Shown here in pieces: positions 10,701 through 18,000 of a stretch of DNA of 19,309 nucleotides. The stretch covers positions 65,679 through 84,987 of the forward strand of contig DHSB01000173.1 in the NCBI GenBank assembly GCA_002408385.1. Direction: 5' to 3'. Position numbers and translations under genes: made by a program. Within the stretch, counting starts at the first letter, position 1; each line of letters opens with the position of its first letter. A model generated the notes under the pieces. That model had not been told where the DNA came from, ran no database searches, and saw only the letters and a program-made list of their open reading frames with translations. The DNA comes from Myxococcales bacterium UBA5297. GTDB lineage: Bacteria > Myxococcota > Myxococcia > Myxococcales > UBA5297.

Positions 10701-13030
10701 AGGTAGACGAGCTGGGCGGGCTGCAGGCCAAGCTGCGCGCGCAGGCTCGCGCCGTGCTTTTCGACCAGCGTCTCGAGCCGGCCGGGCTCGCCATAGCGAA
10801 TGCCGACCAGCCCCAGGTTGAAGACGGTCGCGCGGTAGTTGGCGCTCACCGCGAGGTCGTCGAGCAGCGGCGCGGCTTCCCACGCGATGGCCCGCTTGCG
10901 CGTGTCGTCGTTCAGGTAGCGGGCCTCGAGCACCTTCTCGTTGGTCAGGTGAGGGTTGTCGTGGCGCTGGAAGCCTCTGAGCATCAGCCCGTGCGCAGCT
11001 TTCTCCAGGCTCAGCTCGCCGCCGCTGTCGCGCAGCAAGCGCACGAGGCGGCGGCGCATCCGGTCGTAGCGGCCCGCGTAGGTGATGAACCGCGCCTGGT
11101 GCGCAGCATCCTGGCGGCTGTCGGCGAAGATGAGGATGCGCTCCTTGCCGCCGTTGTCGACGGGCTCGCGCTGATGCTCGCGCGCCAGCCCTCCGACGAC
11201 CCCTTCGGACAGGACGCGCAGGGCGGCCGAGGTGCCCAGGGCGACCGGCGTGAGCACCGAGCCCGAGCCCACGGTCGTGCCGCAGACCAAGCACCTGTTG
11301 CGGGCCGGCGCCAGGGAGACCTTCATCGCGTAGGTTTCGCCGACCTTGCTGAAGAGCCCGGTGGCCGGATCGAACGAGCCGTGGAAGACCGGTCTGCCCT
11401 TCATCTGGATCTGCTTGGCCTGAGGCCGGCCCTCTGCCTCCTCGTCTTCCGAATCACCGGTTGCGAGGCGGGCGCGATCGTAGACCAGCCATTCCTGAAA
11501 GCTCTCGTCGGCCCCATGGCGCGGGGTGAGCCTGCCGCTCTCTGGATCCTCCGAGCCGGCGAGGTCGAGCGCGTCGGCGCCGCAGGCACGGCACAGGAGC
11601 AGCGGCGCCGTGGGCATCCCGCAGACGCAGTTGCCCTCGCCCATCGGATAGAGGCGGCCGCACGCGGGATCGACGCAACGGTGGAAGCGCCAGCCTCCTC
11701 GCACGAAACGGTGGGCACGAAGCCGAAGTGCGCCCCCGACGCTCCCGAGCGCGGCGCCGGTGTAGAGCGCGGCGCGCACCTCGCGCTCGAGCTCCTCGGC
11801 CGAGGAGCTCTGGCGTTCGGGCACGGTCTGGTGCAGGGCGCTGACGATTCCCGAAACGGACAGTGGTTTCTTCGACAGCAGCTCGGCCAGGGTCCAGAAG
11901 ATGGCCGCCCGGCGCACCGAGTCTTCGAGCGGTGTGTCTTCGGCGAGCCCCGCCAGCTTCGCGGCCGCGCGGCGGACCGCCTCGGGGTGATTGGCATCGG
12001 GCGGATCGAGGAGCGGCGGCTTCGGAGGCCAATGCGCCTCGGCGGGCCGGGTGAAGGGGCGCAGCTCTTCCGAGAGCACCTTGAAGGAGCCCGGCGCGTA
12101 CCCGGTGAGATCGGCGACGAAGGCCTGGACCGCCTGCTCGCGCATCGACTTGACCTGCGCTTGCGAAAGCCCGGTCTCGTCGATGCTCTTGATCGTGGCC
12201 GAGGTCGCGACCAGCAGCGGCTTGGGGAAGCGCCGCGCGTCCGCCTTGTCGTCCACGTTCCAGCCTTGCGTCGCGCTCCGGAGGTGGGCCTGCAGCCGGC
12301 GCAGCAGCAGCGCGATGTTCGCCCCGAGGCTGCCGCGGTAGGTGTGGACCTCGTCCAGCACGATGAAGCGGCAGCGGTGGTTGGCGAAGATGGCCTCCCG
12401 GTCGGCGGGCCGCACCAGGAGGTACTCGAGCATCATGTAGTTGGTCAGCAGCAGGTGCGGCGGCGACTTGCGCATCGCCTCCCGCTTCTCCTGCGTCGTC
12501 GACCTGTCGTACCGCTCGACCTGCACGTAGGTGTGGCCCGAAGCCTCCAGGTACTCGCGGATGCGGGTCTCCTGGTCATTGGCGAGCGCGTTCATCGGGT
12601 AGACGAGGATGGCCGTCAGCCCCGGCTGCTTGAAGCGGACCGCGTCCTCGATGGCGTTCTGGATAGCGGGCAGCAGGAAGCACTCGGTCTTGCCCGAGCC
12701 GGTACCGGTCGTGACCACCAGCGGCGTGGCCTGCTTCGACAGCAGGTGCTCGATGGCGTCGCTCTGGTGGAGAAAGGCGGTCTCCGACTCGCTGCGCGCC
12801 TCCATCACCTTGGCGAGCTTCCCATCGAGGCCGAGCTGCGCCCAGGGCTTGCCTTCCTTGAACGGTCGATGCGCCTGGAAGAAGGGCTCTTGGGCCAGAA
12901 AGCCCGGCCGGTCGAGCGCCTCGGTCAGTGCCTGACGCAGCGTCGGGTCGCTCGCCCGGAGCTCGGTGAGCAGGTAGCTGCGGTACTCCTCGATGATGCG
13001 ATCGACGACGGCGATGGGATGGACTGGCAC
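7730..13030 (-). CDS. DEAD/DEAH helicase with DUF1998 and C-terminal nuclease-like domain
   Basis: 1766 residues. RecA-like domain 1 has Walker A TGTGSGKTE (108-116), DEVH (226-229) and SAT (277-279). RecA-like domain 2 begins near RILIFADSRQDAA (631-643) and has motif V LEMGIDVGG (1021-1029) and motif VI QRGGRAGRR (1047-1055). Between and after them lie cysteine clusters at 452-483, 580-583, 934-953, 1307-1346 and 1444-1447, probably zinc-binding. A Q-rich coiled coil spans about 1173-1207. The DUF1998 signature CESACYRCLKSYQ is at 1603-1615. Residues 1660-1766 resemble a DUF559/Vsr-type PD-(D/E)XK fold (Glu1669, Asp1702, VDG 1714-1716, His1720). DUF1998 helicases act in DISARM (DrmA/DrmB) and DNA repair (MrfA). 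The GTG start has GGAGGG just upstream. Its own regulatory region precedes it. An ATP-driven DNA translocase or nuclease role is inferred. Confidence 0.93.
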   Translation of the reverse strand: MPVHPIAVVDRIIEEYRSYLLTELRASDPTLRQALTEALDRPGFLAQEPFFQAHRPFKEGKPWAQLGLDGKLAKVMEARSESETAFLHQSDAIEHLLSKQATPLVVTTGTGSGKTECFLLPAIQNAIEDAVRFKQPGLTAILVYPMNALANDQETRIREYLEASGHTYVQVERYDRSTTQEKREAMRKSPPHLLLTNYMMLEYLLVRPADREAIFANHRCRFIVLDEVHTYRGSLGANIALLLRRLQAHLRSATQGWNVDDKADARRFPKPLLVATSATIKSIDETGLSQAQVKSMREQAVQAFVADLTGYAPGSFKVLSEELRPFTRPAEAHWPPKPPLLDPPDANHPEAVRRAAAKLAGLAEDTPLEDSVRRAAIFWTLAELLSKKPLSVSGIVSALHQTVPERQSSSAEELEREVRAALYTGAALGSVGGALRLRAHRFVRGGWRFHRCVDPACGRLYPMGEGNCVCGMPTAPLLLCRACGADALDLAGSEDPESGRLTPRHGADESFQEWLVYDRARLATGDSEDEEAEGRPQAKQIQMKGRPVFHGSFDPATGLFSKVGETYAMKVSLAPARNRCLVCGTTVGSGSVLTPVALGTSAALRVLSEGVVGGLAREHQREPVDNGGKERILIFADSRQDAAHQARFITYAGRYDRMRRRLVRLLRDSGGELSLEKAAHGLMLRGFQRHDNPHLTNEKVLEARYLNDDTRKRAIAWEAAPLLDDLAVSANYRATVFNLGLVGIRYGEPGRLETLVEKHGASLRAQLGLQPAQLVYLCRCILDEMRVRRAFGHPMLRYHPMSPECPEEIREADWERRIKAPVGYPWDAEKHVPVGNMDQNLLPDGVSRLNAWRAAGRGGSVPKIQRIFTSLLTRMGGAQANETLLLGVLELLVGGGLLDANTLRGRWKEKIDLLQVRHDAIDLVLLKPEDRLRCSICNVRMPFTTKGAPCRACHGTMEPWDEQTILESRYVQRILAEEDLTLVAREHTAQVTGDGRLVIEQDFKAPASESAVNVLACSPTLEMGIDVGGLDAVLMRNVPPRPDNYAQRGGRAGRRSRVGIVVGYARNTPHDQYFYDKPAEMIAGEVAAPAIGLGNRDVVIRHLNAIALGAAEPGLAGRMLEYISFKGEKNQEAIDGLIDAFESQIGHAADLAMAAWDTERILEPAGLGSREKLIATLKQQSERIRDVFDRVQYQVQQLQQQMQPLVQSGTQKHQGLSAIELIRRLLGQPDEKKKSGDADDRSAGHPMRRFAEFGILPGYEFPSEPATLRLLGDRDESEPISVVRRFGLAQYQPEAPAHARGKRWRVCGLDMTSPWNPRSEEPGWAYRVCGVCRLSFDAQQVSCPRCGKPHPGGPEHPAYEFGGFLAVQDDAPVLEEEERIALAANVRCSPQWNADIRARYLLPTGWLAEVRSGEEIRWINEWKPPAETEAHCALRSDARGFYLCPVCGHTLVPPPPAEKTKGNKKAKAGSTKHGDPFGHAKSCLRAGQPPVPLAIVTKFPATTLRLLIDVPLGYDEDDWKRWGLSLGYALRTGMRHRYMLDGPEIEFELESLWPVSDGARKWLRGALTFIDPAVGGSGFLEHAVTELDGVAKAALDHLDHGGCESACYRCLKSYQNQRYHKWLSWPHAIPAVESLSMAPPEALEPKKGDVFDPKPWLEAFDAGVGSPLELRFLRAFEAAGLKLEKQVPISVQDGGQPITAADFAVLDKRIAVYVDGAAFHTGAALRRDKAIRKRLKEATPPWTVLAFGAADLPHATGELRKALTKD

Positions 13031-13167
13031 GTTCCCTCCGATGGCGTGGTTTCAGCCGGTACCGCGACGGTCAGCTTGCTTTCCGCAGGGCGTGCGACCG
13101 CGCAAGAGCTCTGGGGTCGGGCGCTCGAGGCATTGGAAGGCCGCTTTGGCAACACCCGCCCAGGCGG

Positions 13168-13188
13168 CGAATTGCGGACGAATTGCGG
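13168..13188. repeat. Tandem 10-base direct repeat, possible operator
   Basis: CGAATTGCGG is repeated exactly with one base between copies, giving an 11-base period, so both copies face the same side of the helix. It lies about 140 bases upstream of the helicase GTG. Whether a protein binds here is inference. Confidence 0.6.
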
Positions 13189-13224
13189 CCCCTAAAACCC
13201 CTGTGTTTTCTGGCAGTTGGAGCT

Positions 13225-13274
13225 TCTATCGCTCTCGAAGACGTCCGGCTTGGGAGCGATAGACGAGCGATAGA
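13225..13274. repeat. Inverted plus direct GAGCGATAGA repeats, possible operator
   Basis: TCTATCGCTC at 13225-13234 faces two tandem copies of GAGCGATAGA at 13254-13263 and 13265-13274, all exact. The first arm can pair with either copy, giving two alternative 10-bp stems. An 11-base period separates the tandem copies, as in the neighbouring CGAATTGCGG pair. This fits cooperative repressor binding, or alternative hairpins in the leader if transcription starts upstream of it. Confidence 0.62.
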
Positions 13275-13328
13275 GCAGCTAACCTCCGGTAATTGTTGTG
13301 GTTGTCTTCTCCGCATTCGAGCCGGCAC

Positions 13329-13410
13329 GTGAGCGATGGGCTCATCCCGGTGGCCACCGCGGGCCTGGCCGGTACTGCCTCCAGCGTCCCGAGCCTTCTG
13401 GAATGAGCAG
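13329..13410. repeat. Direct repeat copy B (3' end of AlbA_2 gene)
   Basis: This is the second copy of the repeat at 7545-7632, in the same orientation about 5.8 kb away. It encodes the last 20 or so residues of the AlbA_2 protein (GSGRWRQYRPGPRWPPG) plus a few bases after its stop. The helicase gene therefore sits between two direct repeats. Confidence 0.75.
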
Positions 13411-15012
13411 GCCAGCTTCGACCATCCGCGCGAGGCGCCTCTGGACTACCGCGCGAGACTGCTCACCAAGCGCCGCGAAGTCGGTGTGCGTGAGGAAGCC
13501 TCGAGCGGTCATTCGCTCGAGCAGCCTCGAGTCGATCTCGCCGCTTTGAGCGGAGTCTGCGGCCGGTTGGGACCGCACGCGGTAGCGCGCGCCACGCCCG
13601 CGACCTCCGACAGTGACGAGCGCGCCCTGGTCCACGAGCTGGTGCAGCTCCTGATAGGCCGTGTCTCTGTCTACCTGGTTCAGCGACCGATAGTCGTTGT
13701 TGGCAAACTCTCGCCCGGCGAGCCCGATGAGAGCGCGCTTCTGACGGACGCTGAACGCCGAGCTTTGGACCTGCCGGACCCATGCCGGGTCGCTGCCAAC
13801 GAACAGAGGCTCGTTGCGCAGCGCAACGCGAAACTCCGACTCGCTCGCGTCGAGCTCGGGAAGGCGAAGGAAGGAGCGCTCCATCTCCTCGAACATCCGC
13901 GGAATGCCCTCGCCCTGTTCGCGCATGATTCCCAGCTCGGCGAGGACCCGGGCGATACGAGGATTGCGGCTCGCGTGGCAACTCGTCCCCACCCGGAGCT
14001 TTGCGAGAGAGACTTCGGGCAGGAGACCACCGGGGCTCACCACTTCCATGCGGTCGTCGAAGAGCCAGACCTCGACGCAGCGCCCGCGAATCCCGTAATC
14101 GCGGTGAGCGACCGCGTTCACCACCGCTTCCTGCCATGCGAGGGTCGGGTATTCGGGCATTTCGCGGAAGAACAGCTCATGAAGCCGCGCGGACTTCCGG
14201 ATGAGCGTCCCGAGCACCTCGCGGGTGCGGACCAAGACGTCCGGAAGGTTGCCCTCGATGCGCGGCAGCTCCTGCACGTTGTGAGAAGTGCCGGTCAGCC
14301 GTTGCGTGCCTTGGACGCGGAAGATCCGAACGCCGGCGCTCGGGTGTTCGATGACACGAGCGTCACGCGCGAAGAGAAGGACTGCGCTTGCCCTGAGAGC
14401 CAGCCCATCGCCCTGCCGATCGGCAAGCCTGCGTTGGATCAAGTACTCAGCCGGCGAGGAGAACACGGCTCCTGAGCTCCCGCTGGCTCGAGCGATGAGC
14501 TTCTCGTCCAAACCCCCGATCGTCAGGCCCGGCGCCTTCCGGGCTTCGGCGCTCTCGACCAGCCCCTGACGCTTCAAGCTGTTGATTTGCTCCTCGCCGA
14601 ACTGAAAGACGTCCTTGTGAACCCTCAAGGGAAAGCCGTCGCCGGTCACCATCACGGCCGATGCTGCCGCTTCGACCTCGAAGACGAGGACTTCGCAACC
14701 ATCGATTACCGCTCGCGCGCCAGGTTGGAGCGGTGGTTTCAGTCGCTGCCGAGGAGTCTCGAGAATCCGGTCCACGACCTCGGCGGGATACCGGTGCCCA
14801 GTGACCGTGCCGTCGTCCTCGACACCGAGAAGCAGCGTGCCACCTTCCGCATTGGCGAAAGCTGCCGCGTATTCGGCGACCTGATCACGAACGCTCCTCC
14901 GATCGCGCGGTTGCTTGTTGCCCGGCGGACCCTCGAAGAGCGACTTGCGGTCGAAGTATTGCCCTTCCTCGGAACGAGCGAGCTGGCCCAGCCGGTCGGG
15001 ATCGATCGCCAT
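13342..15012 (-). CDS. AlbA_2 (Schlafen-type) ATP-binding protein
   Basis: 556 residues. An AlbA_2/Schlafen-type domain covers about 8-140, with EGQYFDRKS (16-24) and NAEGGTLLLGVEDDG (54-68). A GHKL-type HATPase region follows, with the N-box EAVVNAVAHRDY (295-306), SPGGLLPE (326-333) and EQGEGIPRMFEE (365-376). A winged helix ends at about 480, and a second winged-helix-like extension runs 488-548. This matches COG2865-type predicted regulators; members sit in many defence loci, but their exact activity is unclear. The ATG at 15010-15012 is chosen because it has an AGGGGG ribosome site about 7 bases upstream and begins 10 bases after the methyltransferase stop. An upstream in-frame ATG would overlap the methyltransferase and adds an Arg-rich tail. 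The gene is probably co-transcribed with the methyltransferase, and regulation of the locus is a reasonable guess. Its 3' end lies in a repeat. Confidence 0.9.
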   Translation of the reverse strand: MAIDPDRLGQLARSEEGQYFDRKSLFEGPPGNKQPRDRRSVRDQVAEYAAAFANAEGGTLLLGVEDDGTVTGHRYPAEVVDRILETPRQRLKPPLQPGARAVIDGCEVLVFEVEAAASAVMVTGDGFPLRVHKDVFQFGEEQINSLKRQGLVESAEARKAPGLTIGGLDEKLIARASGSSGAVFSSPAEYLIQRRLADRQGDGLALRASAVLLFARDARVIEHPSAGVRIFRVQGTQRLTGTSHNVQELPRIEGNLPDVLVRTREVLGTLIRKSARLHELFFREMPEYPTLAWQEAVVNAVAHRDYGIRGRCVEVWLFDDRMEVVSPGGLLPEVSLAKLRVGTSCHASRNPRIARVLAELGIMREQGEGIPRMFEEMERSFLRLPELDASESEFRVALRNEPLFVGSDPAWVRQVQSSAFSVRQKRALIGLAGREFANNDYRSLNQVDRDTAYQELHQLVDQGALVTVGGRGRGARYRVRSQPAADSAQSGEIDSRLLERMTARGFLTHTDFAALGEQSRAVVQRRLARMVEAGLLIPEGSGRWRQYRPGPRWPPG

Positions 15013-15022
15013 GAATTGCCCC

Positions 15023-18000
15023 CTACGCCCGTTTCCGCGGTCGCCGGCCGGATCCGACCGCCGTGCCCATCCCCGGAAGCTGGCCCTGGCCGCCCGCCTT
15101 CTGCTCGGGAATTGCCAGCTCAATCACCGGCTTTGGCAGCTCTTTGTTGAGCGGCACGTTCCAGTACGGGTCCTGCTTCTTGAGAAAAGCCTCCAGGCCG
15201 ATCGTTTTCAGCTCATCGAACGCGGCGAGGCAGAGCTTTGGCGCGTCGGGGAAGCTCTTGTGCGAGAAGCTCCCGAGGACGTGCTCGTAATGTTCGCGGG
15301 CCAGGCCGTAAGCGTCCGCCACCACCGCGTCGATTGCCGCACGCACGGCCCACCGGTCGGCTTCTTCACCAAGGACGGGCCAGTTCTTGTTGGGCGCGGC
15401 TTCGCGCCATTCTTCGCCGAGCTGCTCCATCCAGAGCGGCGCATACCCTTCGTGGTTGCAGGAGAGACGGAGCGCGGCGTGCGCGAGGAAGCGGGCGCGG
15501 TCGCCTACGAATGCAGCAGGCGGTACGGGGCAACCGTCGAGGATGAACTGGCTTACATGGGTCGCGCTCTTCTGGCGTAAGGCCCAATCAAACGTATGGG
15601 CATTGACGACCGCAAGAAAGTTGAGAGCTACGGAATTGGGACGAGCCTCTGGAGCCCGCTCGCAGGGCGCGGTGTTGCCACAAAGCACACCGGGAGGCAA
15701 CAGGCAGAAGATGCCGGTGCGTTCGTTGGTGGAGCTGGCAATATCTCGAAACGCAAGCCGGAAGTAGCGGCTCGGCCGAAGCCAACCAGGCTTGTCGGCC
15801 ACCTTGTCCAATCCGACGAGATAGCGCGGCGGCGCATCCCAATGATCATTGAATTGGTGGAAGGTCTTGCCTTCGTGGAGAGCCACAAAGCCCTTTTCGA
15901 GCAGCGCTGAAGCGACGTCGGGCTCACGCGGATCTTCTGAGACGAGCGCTTTCTCAATTGAAGTGAAGAGATGCGCGGCCTTGGTCATGTGCATCTCTTC
16001 GCCGCAATGAACGCTGAAACGCTCGCGTTCTTCACCGAATGTCATCCCTGTGCTGTAGCAGTGCTTGGCGACCTCGGCGTCCTTCAGCGTCCTGAGCTCA
16101 AGCAGTGAGTAGTACTCGCCGCCCGTTTCTCGAACGAAATTGCGGTCGTATTGCAGTGGCTCCTGGTCGTCGAACAACCACTGCAAATCGTGCAGGTAGA
16201 AGGCGCATGAAAGCTCGCCGCGAGCGCTCGCGGCGCGGCGCGCGACAACTGCCGCGAACTTGAAGCGCGAATCGATATCAAACAGCTTGTTGCGATTCTC
16301 GAACGAGTAGCAGAGCCGGAGCCCAGCATCATTGATGTAGAGCTCCCGCTCGCCGGTGGCGCTTTGGTTTGCATGGAAAGCCGATGGCAAGACCATGCCG
16401 CATTGGCCGGTGCTCGCGAGCATCGTGACGGCTCGCTCTGCGAATGGCTGCCAGAGATCGAGCGCTGCACCACTCGGGGCTCCTCCCGCGGTCTGATTGA
16501 TTCGCTTGAAGAGCCGGTCGAGGACGCGCTTGTAGCCATCGATGGAGCGGGAATAGGCCTGGAAGGCTGCGGCAAGGTCGCTCCGCTTCTCCAGTCGCTT
16601 CTCTATCTCGGCGCGCTCCCGTTTCGTCGGTGCATCGAGAACCCTCAAGTCGAATGCCGCGTAGAACTCCTTGGCGTAAGGCTGCAAAGCGTCCCAGGGC
16701 GGATTACCAACAATGGCGTCGAATCCCGTGCGCTTGGCGGCGTACTCCCCGCCGTGGAATACCTCGGGGAATACCAGGTCATAGGCCACGCCCGCTTTCC
16801 CCGATGCAACCATTTGCTCCAGCTCTCGAGACGCCTGGATTACGGCGAACGGTTCTTGACCGCCCGCAACAGCTTTCGCCAGCTTCAGGTAGGCCTGGTC
16901 GTCGCATTCCGCCCGCCCGAGTTGCACGCCCCCGCTCCACGCCACCGCTAGCAATTTGAACGGCGCGAGCTCCTCGTCGAGCTTCTGTTTGGCATTCCGC
17001 TTCGCCTCGACGTCGGCCACGTCCTTGCCGACCGAGGCCTCGAGCTGACGGACGTGCTGCATTGCCCGCGCGACGCCCGCCTGAAGCCTCTTGGCGAGGT
17101 CTTTGGCGAGCAGGTCGTCGATGCGCTGGCCCGTGCCGGGGAAGGTCATCAGGTCCGCGAGGAACGGCCCGGTCAGCGAGTCGCCGAGCACCAGCCGGTG
17201 ATCCAGGAAGGTGAGTGGCAAGCCCTCGGCGTACGACTCGAGCCAGAGTGAGACCTTCGCCAACTCGACAGCGAGCGGGTTCTTGTCCACGCCGTAGAGG
17301 CAATGGACCGCCACCAGCCGCCTGCAGATGGCGAGGGCCTTTGCCTGGGAGAGGCCGCTCTGCTCGCCCTCGGGGACGTGGCTGGGCAAGTAACTCACCA
17401 GCTCGTCGTTCGGGTCGGGCAACTCCTCGACGCGCTTGCGCAACTCCGCCGCCTGCGTGCGCAGTGCGGCCCGCTTCTCCTCGCTCTTCTCTTTCTCCGC
17501 CTTCTCCTCAGCCTTGCTCGCGAGCTCGTCGCAGAGCCGGCATGCCTCGTAGAGCTTGTCCGCGAGGAATCGGCAGGCTCCGACCAGGAAGTGGCCCGAG
17601 CCCATGGCCGGATCGAGCGCCTTCAGCTTCAGGATGGCGTCCGGCTTTGGGTCGTCCTTGGGGCTGCGCTCGGCGACCTGCGGCTCGAGGGTCTCTTGGA
17701 CCAGGAACCGCACGAAGGCATCCGGCGTGTAGTAGGAGCCCGAGGCTTTTCGGCCCAGGCCGACGCGCAGATAGAAATGCCCGGGCGGGATCTCCTCGAT
17801 CCACTGGACCTTGGTCTTCTTGCCGCCGCTTCGCTCCTCCGACTCTTCTCCCTCTTCGTCTGCCTCGTCCGCCGACTCTGCAAAGGCCGCGTTCTTTCGG
17901 TACGGCTTCCCCTGCTCGAGCGGCACCACGACTTCGAGCTTGGCGCGACGCAGGCGGCACATCGGCTCGGTGGAGATGCCGGGCTCCAGCTCGAGCAGCG

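Larger units (their letters stand above)
13031..13341 (-). promoter_or_regulatory. Probable regulatory region of the helicase gene
   Basis: A 311-base gap lies between the AlbA_2 stop and the helicase GTG. It holds two clusters of repeated 10-base words. CGAATTGCGG occurs twice in direct orientation one helical turn apart (13168-13177 and 13179-13188). TCTATCGCTC (13225-13234) occurs once, and its reverse complement GAGCGATAGA twice (13254-13263 and 13265-13274). Such arrays next to a start are typical of operators. A GGAGGG ribosome site lies at about 13034-13039. No convincing -35/-10 pair was found, and short open frames here look spurious. Confidence 0.5.

Noticed and set aside
8567..13195. 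A 1542-codon open frame on the plus strand opposite the helicase gene
   Set aside because: It is the antisense shadow of a G+C-rich, codon-biased gene. Its translation is low-complexity (Arg, Val, Leu, Ala, Asp-rich) with no domain, while the minus strand has clear helicase motifs throughout.
13071..13328. An 85-codon minus-strand frame upstream of the helicase
   Set aside because: Its composition looks random (Arg, Ser, Ala, Pro), no helix-turn-helix is visible, and it covers the operator-like repeats.
15013..15123. N-terminal extension of the AlbA_2 protein to 15123
   Set aside because: It would overlap the methyltransferase by about 100 bases. The ATG at 15012 has a good AGGGGG site and starts right before the conserved domain.
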